64,000 bases of DNA from Streptomyces ardesiacus (GTDB lineage: Bacteria; Actinomycetota; Actinomycetes; Streptomycetales; Streptomycetaceae). Numbering within the stretch: position 1 is the first letter of the stretch; each line of letters starts with the position of its first letter. Both the position numbers and the translations under genes were made by a program. The stretch covers positions 682,001 to 746,000 of the forward strand of contig NZ_BEWC01000001.1 in assembly GCF_003112575.1 (NCBI RefSeq), in the 5' to 3' direction. This document shows positions 8,595-17,233 of the stretch, piece after piece. The notes below the pieces were generated by a model. That model saw only the letters and a list, made by a program, of their open reading frames with translations. It did no database searches and was not told the DNA's origin.

Positions 8595-8939
8595 TTGATC
8601 TTCATCACCGCGAAGTTCCGTGTCCTCCCCGAGTACGCCGACGCCTGGCCGCAGGTGGTCGAGGAGTTCACCCGCGCGACGCGGGCCGAACCGGGATGCC
8701 TGTGGTTCGACTGGTCCCGCAGCCTCGACGACCCGACCGAGTACGTCCTCGTGGAAGCCTTCCGGGACGACGAGGCCGGTGCGGCCCACGTGGGCTCGGC
8801 GCACTTCAAGGCGGCCCAGCAGACGCTGCCGCCCCACCTCGCGACGACCCCCAGGATCGTCAACGCCCACGTGCCCCAGGACGACTGGTCGCTGCTCGGC
8901 GAGATGGCGGTCGACGCGGACCGAGACCAGGGAGCGTGA
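8595..8939 (+). CDS. ABM-family putative quinol/antibiotic-biosynthesis-type monooxygenase
   Basis: The protein has 114 residues. A TTG start at 8595 is proposed because AAGGAAG lies 7 nt upstream and the family fold (IFITAKFRVLPEYADAW) begins immediately after it. The ABM pattern is complete, with TRAEPGCLWFDWSRS, EYVLVEAFRD and HFKAAQQTLPPHL in the expected order. Small dimeric ABM proteins oxidise or degrade quinone-like or ring compounds without a cofactor. It is the last gene of the operon, just before a strong terminator. Confidence 0.8.
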   Translation: MIFITAKFRVLPEYADAWPQVVEEFTRATRAEPGCLWFDWSRSLDDPTEYVLVEAFRDDEAGAAHVGSAHFKAAQQTLPPHLATTPRIVNAHVPQDDWSLLGEMAVDADRDQGA

Positions 8940-8944
8940 GAACG

Positions 8945-8978
8945 GGGGGCGGCAGCCACTCATGCGGCTGCCGCCCCC
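8945..8978. terminator. Strong hairpin terminator between convergent genes
   Basis: A perfect 13-bp stem (GGGGGCGGCAGCC, 8945-8957, with 8966-8978) closes an 8-nt loop. It starts 5 bp after the ABM stop and precedes the 3' end of the convergent lectin gene by 75 bp. There is no U-run, as is usual for Streptomyces terminators. It can act in both directions. Confidence 0.85.
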
Positions 8979-9052
8979 TGACCTGCCCTGCCCGACGGCG
9001 GGACCGGACCTCCGCGTCGGGGATTCCGGAAGGTGTGACGCCCTGGTCGAGG

Positions 9053-10135
9053 TCAGGTGGACCAGACGACCGTGCCGTGGTGGGAGATGACCACCTTGCC
9101 GTCCTTGCGCAGGATCAGCACGGCGCCCTCCTTGCCCCAGGTCTGGGAGGCCCAGATCGGGCGGTCCTCGCCGTTGTGGATGACCAGGTTGCCGTCGCCC
9201 TGGAAGATCGCCCGGTGGTTCTCGCCGAACGTCATCGACGCCCAGATCGGCTTGTCCTTCTCGTTGTAGACGACCAGGTTGCCGTCGGGCTGCATCACCA
9301 TGCGGATGCGGTTGGTGGTCCAGGCCTGGTTGACCTCCAGGACACTGACGGCGTGGACCGTCGCGGTCGTCCAGTTCGGCGTCGGTTGCGGCGCGGCCTT
9401 CGGCTTCGGCTTCGGCTTGGGCTTGGGCGCGGTCTTCTCCTCCGGCGCGCTCGTCGCGGGCTCGGGCTCGGGCTTGGGTGCCGGAGGCGGGGCGACCGCC
9501 TTCACCGGCTCGCTCGGCTTCGGCTTCTCCTTCGTCGGTGTGGGGCTCGGCTTCTGGGCCACGTAGTCGTCCAGGGCCGCGCCCGCCGAGCCCGGGTCCA
9601 GCACGGTGTCCGAGTCCTCGGCGGCCAACTCCTTGGCGCTCTCCGGCCGCTTGTCGTTCTCCGCGCCGCCCGCCAGAAGCAGCGGTACCGCTATCAGGGC
9701 GGCCCCGAGGATCCCGGCCACGGCCAGCACGGGCTTGCGGGGGCGTCCGCTGTCGACGCCGGTCGCGGTCGTGACCGGGGGCGTCGCGACGGCCGTCGCC
9801 ACGGCGGTGCGCCTCCCGGCCGCCGCCGGTCCGCCGGCCGCGGTGGCGGCCGCCGCGGGCGACTCTTCGCCGCCTTCGCCGCCTTCGTTGCTCTTGCTGT
9901 TCTTGCTGCCTTTGGTGGTCTCGCCGGTCTCGCCGGTCTCGCCGGTCTCGCCGATCCCGCCGGTCTCGCCGATCCCGTCGGGGGAGTCCGGGGCGGCTGC
10001 GGTCCCCGGGGTGGGCGCGGTGTGCTGCTCCTCCGTCGCCCGGGGTGCGGCGGCGGTCGGCGGCGGGGCGTCCGGGGAGGAAGAGGGGGAAGCCGGCGTC
10101 GAGTTCGTGCCGGAGGCGGGCTTCTGCGAGGACAT
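9053..10135 (-). CDS. Membrane-anchored bulb-type (mannose-binding) lectin
   Basis: The protein has 360 residues; ATG 10135 has AAGGAG 8 nt upstream. About 145 disordered residues with a Gly-Glu-Thr repeat come first, then one hydrophobic segment (VLAVAGILGAALIAVPLLLA, about 150-170). A Pro/Lys-rich stalk follows (about 205-255), then a C-terminal B-lectin domain (about 258-360). Of the three QxDxNxVxY sugar sites, the first is intact (QPDGNLVVY), the second has His for Tyr (QGDGNLVIH) and the third is degenerate. With no signal peptide, the long N-terminus should be cytoplasmic and the lectin outside. The architecture mirrors the ricin-type lectin at 11084 and suggests a T7SS-linked surface role. 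Confidence 0.8.
   Translation of the reverse strand: MSSQKPASGTNSTPASPSSSPDAPPPTAAAPRATEEQHTAPTPGTAAAPDSPDGIGETGGIGETGETGETGETTKGSKNSKSNEGGEGGEESPAAAATAAGGPAAAGRRTAVATAVATPPVTTATGVDSGRPRKPVLAVAGILGAALIAVPLLLAGGAENDKRPESAKELAAEDSDTVLDPGSAGAALDDYVAQKPSPTPTKEKPKPSEPVKAVAPPPAPKPEPEPATSAPEEKTAPKPKPKPKPKAAPQPTPNWTTATVHAVSVLEVNQAWTTNRIRMVMQPDGNLVVYNEKDKPIWASMTFGENHRAIFQGDGNLVIHNGEDRPIWASQTWGKEGAVLILRKDGKVVISHHGTVVWST
9918..9979. repeat. 9-bp tandem repeat coding Gly-Glu-Thr
   Basis: The plus-strand unit GTCTCGCCG, with a few ATCCCGCCG variants, occurs about seven times. It encodes a GET-rich stretch in the cytoplasmic N-terminal region of the bulb-type lectin. Such a repeat can change length by slippage. 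Confidence 0.7.
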
Positions 10136-10445
10136 GGGATGTACTCCTTGGGGGCGGAGCGCGGCGGGTCCGACGGCGTACCGGCGTATCGAACATAGCC
10201 CGTACCGGAATGAGATGGTCCCCCGTCCCGGCAATACCGTCCTTCGCTATGTCCGGGTGCGGGTGACTGATCCTGCAACGTCCCCGCACCGGGCAGTGAA
10301 CGGGCACGTGGGAGGCGTCTTCGGGCATGCCTCGAAGCGCCCACCGAGCAGGTCGTTGTGGCATTCTGTTCGCTCCGACGGATCAACGTCGGGTCACAGG
10401 ACCGAGAGTTCAAGAGTTCAGGTGGACATGCGGCCCGGAGAACAG
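10136..10445. other. Divergent intergenic region, lectin / SseB-like gene
   Basis: These 310 bp separate two divergent starts and must hold promoters for both, but I find no hexamer pair close enough to consensus to name. The sequence is less G+C-rich than its surroundings (for example GAACATAG and TTGTGGCATTCTGTTCG). No hairpin or gene is evident. Confidence 0.5.
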
Positions 10446-11087
10446 ATGGAGGCCACGCGGGCGCCGTCGTCCGGCGCGGTCGAGGCCGACGACACCCCCG
10501 CGATACCCGAGGCGGTCCGTGCCGCGGCCCGGCAGGCGCCGGGGCACTGGATCGGCGTGGTGGACCCGGAGTGGCCCGAGGGGCGGACCCCGCCCCCGTG
10601 GGCGGTGCTGGGGGAGTGGCGGTCCGGCGACGGGGGCGACGTCGGCACCTACCGGGCCAACCCCGCGTACCGGCCCTCCGCCCGCGCCCTCGGCTGGCCC
10701 GAGCCCACCGACCCCGTGGACGCGGCGGCACAGCGGGCCGCCACCGGATACGGCTCCGTGGACGAGGCGCTGGTCGCGCTGGCGGCGGCCGAGGTCGCCT
10801 TCGTGGCGGGACCGGACGGTGCCCCGCTGTTGACCGAGGGCCGGGACGGAGAGCCGGTGGTGCTGGTGTTCACCTCACCGACACACGCGTTCATGTCCGC
10901 CACACTTCGCCATGAGAGCCTTCCCGCCCGGGAGCTGGCCCACTCCCTGGCCGGTTCCCCCACCCTTTCGCTGCTGGTCAACGCCGGTGCGGTCGCCCCC
11001 CTCCTCGTGCCCGCGGCCCGCGTTCCGCCGGACCCCGGCGAAGACCTGGCAGCCCCCTCGACCCCCACCTCAGGGAGGTACCCGTGA
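10446..11087 (+). CDS. SseB-like type VII secretion-associated protein (paralogue 1)
   Basis: The protein has 213 residues. ATG 10446 has GGAG 5 nt upstream; an in-frame ATG at 10428 lacks one. The core (about 20-130) reads WIGVVDPEW, PPPWAVLGEWRS, NPAYRPS, LGWPEPTDPVDAAAQ and ATGYGS, and the C-terminal half has an SseB-like alpha/beta pattern. The same motifs occur in the gene at 61866 that overlaps the giant effector gene. Streptomyces T7SS loci usually carry such proteins, annotated only as T7SS-associated. A chaperone, adaptor or immunity role is plausible but inferred. Its stop overlaps the GTG of the next gene (GTGA), so it is coupled to the ricin-type lectin. Confidence 0.8.
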   Translation: MEATRAPSSGAVEADDTPAIPEAVRAAARQAPGHWIGVVDPEWPEGRTPPPWAVLGEWRSGDGGDVGTYRANPAYRPSARALGWPEPTDPVDAAAQRAATGYGSVDEALVALAAAEVAFVAGPDGAPLLTEGRDGEPVVLVFTSPTHAFMSATLRHESLPARELAHSLAGSPTLSLLVNAGAVAPLLVPAARVPPDPGEDLAAPSTPTSGRYP

Positions 11088-12373
11088 CGCGTTCGACGCA
11101 GCAGCCCCCCACCTCTCCGGCCGCGGGTGCGGAGTCCCGTACCCAAGGCGGGCGGAGTCCGGCCGCCGCCTCCGAGTCCCGTGCCGGCACCCCGGCGGAC
11201 GGCGCCACCTCCGGCACGGGCGCGGAACCGTCGCCGGGGACGAAGCCCGAAGGCGCGGCGGCGCGGACGGATGACGCCGAGTCCACGACGCAGGGAGCGG
11301 AGCACGAGTCCGCGGCCGACGCCTCGGCGCAGGAGCCGGAGCACGAGCCCGTGGCCCGGGCCCAGGAAGCCGACGGGCCCGCGGCGGCCTCCGGAACCCG
11401 GCCCGGTACCGGCACGGAGACGAATGCCGACGCCGACGCCGGTGGCGCCTCCGTCGCCAAGAGCCGGCTGCCGCTGCTCGTGCGGACCCTGACCGCCACC
11501 GCCATCGACCGGCCCGACGACGCGGTCGGGCCGGTGGGACGGCCGGGCCGGGGCGTGCTGGCGGCCGCGGCGATCGGTGGCGCGCTGCTCGTCGCGGTGC
11601 CGTTCCTGTTCCTCGGGCCGGACGACGAGCGCGAGGAGGACAGGGCGTCCACCACCGCGGCGACCGTCCTCGGCGGGGACCGGGAGGAGGAGACGGGGGA
11701 CTTCGCGGTCAGCCCTCCCGAGGCCGAGGCCGAGGAGGAGGACCCGGCGCACGCGAAGGAGTCCGAGAAGCCGAAGGCGCCGCCGGCACCGGAGACGGTC
11801 CCCGACGACACGGCGAAGGACACCCCGGACAAGGACGCCGAGCGGGAGAAGAGGGCCAAGGAGGAGGCCAAGGAGAAGAAGGCGGCCGCGGAGGAGAAGA
11901 AGGCGGCGAAGGCTTCGGACCAGGACTCCCAGGCTTCCGGAAAGGAGGACGGCAAGAACACGGGCAACACCGCCGCGGGGCCGGTCCTCGGCTTTCCCGT
12001 GTCGTTCCACAGCCACCTCTCCGGCCGCTGCATCGACGTGCCCGGCAGCGGCTTCACCGACGGCCAGGCGCTGTGGATGTGGGACTGCAACAACAGCGAC
12101 GCGCAGAAGTTCCGGTTCGCCTCCGACGGCACGGTCCGCACGCAGGGTCTGTGTCTGGACGTGGCCGGCGCCAACTTCGCCAAGGGCACCACCATCCAGC
12201 TCGCCAACTGCACCGGCGTCGACGCGCAGAAGTTCGCGCTCAATGAGGCGCACGACCTCGTGAACACGGCCGTGGGCATGTGCGTCGAGATCCAAGGCCA
12301 CGACCACAACGCCCAGGCCCGTGTGCAACTGTGGACCTGCACCGGCCTGGACAACCAGAAATGGAGCGTCTGA
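11084..12373 (+). CDS. Membrane-anchored ricin-type beta-trefoil lectin
   Basis: The protein has 429 residues; the GTG 11084 start overlaps the preceding stop and has GGGAGG upstream. An Ala/Ser/Glu-rich disordered region (1-125) and a conserved patch RLPLLVRTLTATAIDRPDD precede one transmembrane segment (about 156-176). A charged Lys/Glu coiled stalk follows (about 215-290), then a ricin-B trefoil (about 300-429). The three lobes each begin with Cys (CIDVPG, CLDVAG, CVEIQG) and end with QKF, QKF and QKW, so only the last QxW motif is canonical. Orientation should be N-in, lectin outside. With the bulb-type lectin it forms a pair of lectin anchors at the edge of the ESX locus. Confidence 0.85.
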   Translation: MTRSTQQPPTSPAAGAESRTQGGRSPAAASESRAGTPADGATSGTGAEPSPGTKPEGAAARTDDAESTTQGAEHESAADASAQEPEHEPVARAQEADGPAAASGTRPGTGTETNADADAGGASVAKSRLPLLVRTLTATAIDRPDDAVGPVGRPGRGVLAAAAIGGALLVAVPFLFLGPDDEREEDRASTTAATVLGGDREEETGDFAVSPPEAEAEEEDPAHAKESEKPKAPPAPETVPDDTAKDTPDKDAEREKRAKEEAKEKKAAAEEKKAAKASDQDSQASGKEDGKNTGNTAAGPVLGFPVSFHSHLSGRCIDVPGSGFTDGQALWMWDCNNSDAQKFRFASDGTVRTQGLCLDVAGANFAKGTTIQLANCTGVDAQKFALNEAHDLVNTAVGMCVEIQGHDHNAQARVQLWTCTGLDNQKWSV

Positions 12374-12448
12374 GCAGGCAGGCGGTCGCCCGTCCCCCGG
12401 TTCGCCCGGGCCCTGCCCAAGACGCAGACTGAGCAAGGAGGTTCGCGC

Positions 12449-15400
12449 GTGTCGCGCCAGGTACTGTCGGTCGGCCCCGACGACCGGGACCGTTTCCGGA
12501 CGATCGGTGAGGCACTCGCTGCCGCTCGTACCGGCGCCCTCATCAGCGTCCGGCCCGGGACGTACGCGGAGAACCTGGTGATCCACACCCGGGTCACCGT
12601 CACCGCCGCCGAGGGGCGGGGCACCGTGGAGATCCGGCCCCGGTCGGGCAGCGTCGTCGCGCTGCGCGCCGACGCCGTGATGCTCTCGGAACTGACCCTG
12701 CGCGGCGCCGACGCCGAGGCGCCCGCCGTGGACGTACGGCGCGGCCAGGCCGCGCTCGACGGCTGCGAGATAGCCGGTGCCGCCTGGACGGCGCTGCTGG
12801 CCGGCGGCACGGGATCGCTGGCGCTGCGGGACTGCCGGGTGAGCAACTCCCAGGGCGCGGGCATCGTCGTCACCTCGACCACGCCGACCACCGTGGAGAG
12901 CTGCACCTTCGAACACCTCGGCACCAGTGGCCTGGTCGTCGCCGAGCAGGGCGAGGCCCGCGTCCGGGGCTGCACGGTGCGCGACGCCCGCGGCAACGGC
13001 ATCCTCGCCAACGGCGAGGCCCGCGGCCTGGTCGAGGACTGCGACATCTCCTCCACCGACAAGCCGTCCCTCGCCCTGGAGGGCGACTCCACCCTGACGG
13101 TGAGCCGCACGGTCGTGCACGACACCAGCAACGGCGTCCACCTGAGCAGCGGCGGCCGAACGACGCTGGAGGACGTCCGGATCACCGGCACGTCCGGCGC
13201 CGGCATCACCCTGGCCGCGGGCACCGATCCGGTGCTGCGCCGCTGCCGCGTCTCCCGTACCCGGGGCCACGGCGTGGTCGTCACCGACCGGGCGCGGGGC
13301 ACCTTCGAGGACTGCTGGGTGGACGGCACCCAGGGGGTGGCCCTGCGGGTCGCCGGGGCGGCCTCCCCGGCGCTGACCGGACTGACCGTCCGCGACTGCA
13401 CGGAGACCGGCGTACTTCTGGAGGAGGACGCGGCGGCCGAGCTGGACCGCCTGGAGGTCATCGGCGGCGCGCCGGCGATCGCGCTGCGCGCCGGGGCCAA
13501 CCCGCTGCTGCGCCGGGCCCGCCTCGTGGAGCCGTCGGGCGACGGCATCACCGCCGGCAGGGACGCCCGCGGCCGCATCGAGGACTGCGAGATCGTGCGG
13601 CCGGGCGGCTCGGGCGTGCGCGCGGCGAGCGGCAGCACCCTCTACCTGGCCGGCGGTGGCGTGTCCGACGCCGTGGACAGCGGCCTCGTACTGGAGGACG
13701 GCGGCAGCCTCACCGTCCGGGACTTCCGCGTCGAGAACCCCGGCGCGGAGGGCGTCGTCGTCGACTCCGGGGGCGAACTGACCGCCAACCGCACCTCGGT
13801 CCTCACCCCCCAGGGCCACGGCGTGCTGCTGCGCGAGGGGGCCATCGCCTCGCTCAGCGGCTGCGAGGTGGCCGGCGGGGCGCAGGACGGCTTCCGGGTG
13901 GAGACCACCGCGCCGGTCTCCCTCGTCAACTGCCTCGCGCGGGAGAACGAGGGCGGCGGCCTGGTCCAGACCGCCCCCGGCGAACGCCTCGCCGTCGAGG
14001 GCCTCACCAGCACCGGCAACGGCAAGCGCGACGCCTGGGGCTCGGGCAGCGCCGAGAACACCGACCCGGCGGGCTCGGGCGCCGCCGACGGACCCGCCCG
14101 GGACCGGCCCGACGGCCCGCTGGGCGCCCTGAACGCGCTGATCGGCCTGGACAACGTCAAGGAGCAGGTCCGTACGCTGGTCAACCTGACCCAGCTCGCC
14201 CAGCGCCGCGAGCAACTCGGCATGTCCGCGCCGCCGATGAGCCGCCACCTGGTCTTCACCGGCCCGCCCGGCACCGGCAAGACCACCGTCGCCCGCCTCT
14301 ACGGCGCGATTCTCGCGGAGCTGGGGTCGCTGCGCGACGGACACCTCGTGGAGGTCTCGCGCGCCGACCTCGTCGCACAGGTCGTCGGCGGTACGGCGAT
14401 CAAGACCACCGAGACGTTCGAACGCGCCCTGGGCGGCGTGCTCTTCGTCGACGAGGCGTACACCCTGACCTCGGACAGCGGGCACGGTGGCGCCGACTTC
14501 GGCCGGGAGGCCGTGGACACGCTGCTGAAGCTGATGGAGGACCACCGGGACGAGGTGGTCGTCATCGTGGCCGGCTACACCGACGAGATGACGAAGTTCC
14601 TCGCCTCCAACCCGGGTCTCGGCTCGCGCTTCTCGCGCACGGTCGAGTTCGAGAACTACACCGTGCCCGAGCTGGTCGCCATCATGGAGAGCATGTGCGC
14701 CGCGCACCAGTACGAGCTGGGCGAGGGCACGGCGGCGGCACTGGCCGCGCACTTCGACGCGATGCCCCGGGACGCCGGCTTCGGCAACGGACGGGCGGCG
14801 CGCGGTGTCTTCGAGGAGATGGTGGACCGGCAGGCGGTCCGGCTCGCCACGCTCCCGCAGGTCGGCGAGCGCGACCTCAGGCTGCTGCTGCCGGAGGACG
14901 TCTCCGCGACCGCCGCCGAGCAGGGCGCCGGGACCGCCGTACCGGAGAACGACCCGCTGACCCGTCTCGGCGACATGGTCGGCCTCGCCGAGGTCAAGCG
15001 CGACGTCACGGACCTGGTCAACCTCATCACCACGGCCCGTCACCGCGCCGCCGCCGGACTGCCGGTGCCCTCGCTCAGCCACCACCTGGTCTTCACCGGC
15101 CCGCCCGGCACCGGCAAGACCACCGTCGCACGGCTGTACGGCGAGATCCTCAGCCAGCTGGGCATCCTCCCCCGCGGCCAGCTGGTCGAGGCGGCCCGCG
15201 CCGACCTGGTCGGCCGGTACGTCGGACACACCGCCCAGCTCACCCGCGAGGTCTTCGAACGGGCCCGGGGCGGCGTGCTCTTCGTCGACGAGGCGTACAC
15301 CCTCACCCCGCGCGGCGGCGGCAACGACTTCGGTCAGGAAGCGGTCGACACGCTGCTGAAGCTCATGGAGGACCACCGCGACGACGTCGTGGTCATCGTC

Positions 15401-15763
15401 GCGGGCTACACCGACGAGATGGAGCGCTTCCTCGCCTCCAACCCCGGCCTGGCGTCGCGCTTCCCGCGCCGGGTCGCCTTCGCCGACTACTCCTCCGAGG
15501 AACTGGTCACCATCGTGCGCACCCAGGCCGCCGCCATGGGCTACGAGTGCGGTCCCGGGACCGGCCCGCTGCTGCGGGAGTACTTCGACTCGCTGCCCCG
15601 CGACCGGTCCTTCGGCAACGCCCGGCTGGCCCGGCAGGTCGTGGAGTCGATGGTCACCCGGCAGGCCGGGCGGCTCAGTTCACTCGCCGCACCCACCCTT
15701 GACGACCTGCGGATCCTGCTCCCCGAGGACGTCACCGCGGCGACCGCGAAGGCGGCCCGGTGA
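12449..15763 (+). CDS. EccA-like ATPase: beta-helix fused to two CbxX/CfxQ-type AAA+ domains
   Basis: The protein has 1104 residues; GTG 12449 lies 7 nt after AAGGAGG. Residues 1-520 are a right-handed parallel beta-helix (NosD/pectate-lyase-like ladder of short repeats such as [17 protein letters not shown] and GVLLEEDA). Two tandem CbxX/CfxQ AAA+ domains follow with a period of 279 residues. Each has GPPGTGKTT (about 605 and 884), LFVDEAYTL (about 667 and 945) and an SNPGLxSRF arginine-finger/sensor segment. Mycobacterial EccA has an N-terminal TPR and a single such AAA domain, so the beta-helix replaces the TPR and the motor is doubled. It is expected to be a cytosolic ATPase acting on ESX substrates or chaperones. 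Its stop overlaps the mycosin start. Confidence 0.85.
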   Translation: MSRQVLSVGPDDRDRFRTIGEALAAARTGALISVRPGTYAENLVIHTRVTVTAAEGRGTVEIRPRSGSVVALRADAVMLSELTLRGADAEAPAVDVRRGQAALDGCEIAGAAWTALLAGGTGSLALRDCRVSNSQGAGIVVTSTTPTTVESCTFEHLGTSGLVVAEQGEARVRGCTVRDARGNGILANGEARGLVEDCDISSTDKPSLALEGDSTLTVSRTVVHDTSNGVHLSSGGRTTLEDVRITGTSGAGITLAAGTDPVLRRCRVSRTRGHGVVVTDRARGTFEDCWVDGTQGVALRVAGAASPALTGLTVRDCTETGVLLEEDAAAELDRLEVIGGAPAIALRAGANPLLRRARLVEPSGDGITAGRDARGRIEDCEIVRPGGSGVRAASGSTLYLAGGGVSDAVDSGLVLEDGGSLTVRDFRVENPGAEGVVVDSGGELTANRTSVLTPQGHGVLLREGAIASLSGCEVAGGAQDGFRVETTAPVSLVNCLARENEGGGLVQTAPGERLAVEGLTSTGNGKRDAWGSGSAENTDPAGSGAADGPARDRPDGPLGALNALIGLDNVKEQVRTLVNLTQLAQRREQLGMSAPPMSRHLVFTGPPGTGKTTVARLYGAILAELGSLRDGHLVEVSRADLVAQVVGGTAIKTTETFERALGGVLFVDEAYTLTSDSGHGGADFGREAVDTLLKLMEDHRDEVVVIVAGYTDEMTKFLASNPGLGSRFSRTVEFENYTVPELVAIMESMCAAHQYELGEGTAAALAAHFDAMPRDAGFGNGRAARGVFEEMVDRQAVRLATLPQVGERDLRLLLPEDVSATAAEQGAGTAVPENDPLTRLGDMVGLAEVKRDVTDLVNLITTARHRAAAGLPVPSLSHHLVFTGPPGTGKTTVARLYGEILSQLGILPRGQLVEAARADLVGRYVGHTAQLTREVFERARGGVLFVDEAYTLTPRGGGNDFGQEAVDTLLKLMEDHRDDVVVIVAGYTDEMERFLASNPGLASRFPRRVAFADYSSEELVTIVRTQAAAMGYECGPGTGPLLREYFDSLPRDRSFGNARLARQVVESMVTRQAGRLSSLAAPTLDDLRILLPEDVTAATAKAAR

Positions 15764-16995
15764 GGCGCCGCCGGCCGGACGCGGTCCGTCCGCTGCGCGG
15801 CCTGGCGCTGTCCGCCCTCCTGCTGCTGCCGACGGCGGCGCCCGCCGTGGCGGAGCCGGTGCACGCGGTGCCCGCCGCCGACGGCGAACGGCAGGGGCTG
15901 CCGCCGATGCCCTCCGCGCTCGACCCCGGCGCCCGGGCCGTGGAGTGCACCGCGGCCTCGCGCGAGAAGGCCGAGAAGCAGGACTGGTCGCGCCAGCGCC
16001 TCGACCTGGCCCGGGTGCGCCGGCACGGCGACGGGGCGGGGACCACCGTCGCCCTGGTCGACACCGGCGTCCGGGCCGGCGCCGCCGGGCTCGGCGACCG
16101 GGTCACCGCCCGGGGGGCCGCCGGTGACGACTGCGTCGGACACGGCACCTTCCTCGCCGGGCTGATCGTCGGGGAGGGCTGGGGCACAAGCCGGCTGCCG
16201 GGCGTCGCGCCGGGCGCGAAGCTGCTCGCCCTGCGCGGCACCGACGAGCGCGGCACCCCCGACGCCGCGCTCGTCGCCCGGGCGGTGCGGGACGCGACCG
16301 CCGCCGAAGCGGACGTGATCGCGATCGGGGTGGCCCTGCCCAAGCGCGACAAGGAGCTGACCTCGGCCGTCGCCGACGCCCTCGACGCCGGTGCGGTGGT
16401 GGTCGCCGCCGCCACGCCCGACCCGCCGACCGCCAACGCCACGCGGGAGACGCCGACCCGCACCTACTACCCCGCGGGTGAGCCCGGCGTCCTCTCCGTC
16501 GCCGACATGCTGCCCAGCGGCGCCCGCCCGGGCGACGCCCTGCCCACCGACGGCGTCGACCTGGTCGCGCCCGGCGCAGGGGTGGTCTCCGGCGGCCCGC
16601 GCGGCAGCGGCCACTACCTGGGGGCCGGTGCCTCGGTCGCCGCCGCGTACACCGCCGGGACCGCCGCGCTGCTCCGCGCCGCCCGCCCGGACGAGACTCC
16701 CGCCCAGATCGTCCACCGGCTGACGGCCACCGCCTACCCGGCGGACGTCCCGCAGCTGGACGCCTACGCCGCCGTCACCACCGTCCTCGGCGACGCGGAC
16801 GCCGTCGCCCGCACGCGGACGCAGACGGAACCGGTGACCGTACGGGACACCGCCGCCGCCGACCGGGCAGCGGACCGTGCCACCGTCTTCGTGCTCCTCG
16901 GCACCGCCGGTGTTCTGGCCGTGCTCTGGGCCGTCGTCGCCCTCCCGCGCGCCCGCGCCCGTGGCTGGCGCCCGGCGGACACCGCCCGGGACTGA
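15760..16995 (+). CDS. mycP: Mycosin (MycP), membrane-anchored subtilisin-like protease of the ESX system
   Basis: The protein has 411 residues. The GTG 15760 start overlaps the EccA-like stop (GTGA). A signal peptide (about 1-31, ending APAVA) is followed by an S8 protease domain and a C-terminal transmembrane anchor (about 374-396). The triad is visible as Asp101 (ALVDTG), His128 (CVGHGTF) and Ser292 (GASVAAA in place of GTSxAAP). The oxyanion-hole Asn normally found in an AAGN motif is not seen: the matching stretch is [11 protein letters not shown]. Mycosins sit outside the membrane and stabilise the ESX channel, and may process substrates. Catalysis may be weakened here. Confidence 0.88.
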   Translation: MRRRRPDAVRPLRGLALSALLLLPTAAPAVAEPVHAVPAADGERQGLPPMPSALDPGARAVECTAASREKAEKQDWSRQRLDLARVRRHGDGAGTTVALVDTGVRAGAAGLGDRVTARGAAGDDCVGHGTFLAGLIVGEGWGTSRLPGVAPGAKLLALRGTDERGTPDAALVARAVRDATAAEADVIAIGVALPKRDKELTSAVADALDAGAVVVAAATPDPPTANATRETPTRTYYPAGEPGVLSVADMLPSGARPGDALPTDGVDLVAPGAGVVSGGPRGSGHYLGAGASVAAAYTAGTAALLRAARPDETPAQIVHRLTATAYPADVPQLDAYAAVTTVLGDADAVARTRTQTEPVTVRDTAAADRAADRATVFVLLGTAGVLAVLWAVVALPRARARGWRPADTARD

Positions 16996-17172
16996 GCACC
17001 GGCCCGTCTCCCGCCACGGCGGACACACGCGGACCCACGCGGACCGGCCGGTGAGCAGGGCCACGCCGGAGCCGTCCGCGCCCGGCCACCCCGGTGCGCC
17101 CGGGGCCGTCCCGCCGGCCGGCCGGGCGCACGCGTCCGTGGTGTGCGGGTGGGGGAGCGCTTCCGCGCGACA

Positions 17173-17219
17173 CGGGAACGCCCGGGGCGCCCTCTGGACG
17201 ACCTCCCCGGGCGTTCCCG
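17173..17219. terminator. Hairpin terminator between mycosin and eccC
   Basis: A perfect 15-bp stem (CGGGAACGCCCGGGG, 17173-17187, pairing with 17205-17219) encloses a 17-nt loop. It lies between the 3' ends of the convergent mycosin and eccC genes, 14 bp from the eccC stop. It is bidirectional and has no U-tract. The rest of the 238-bp gap shows nothing else. Confidence 0.85.
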
Positions 17220-17233
17220 CGTCGCCGTGTCCC

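Noticed and set aside
10649..15376. 1,575-codon reverse open frame across the lectin and EccA-like genes
   Set aside because: Shadow of two well-supported forward genes; low-information composition.
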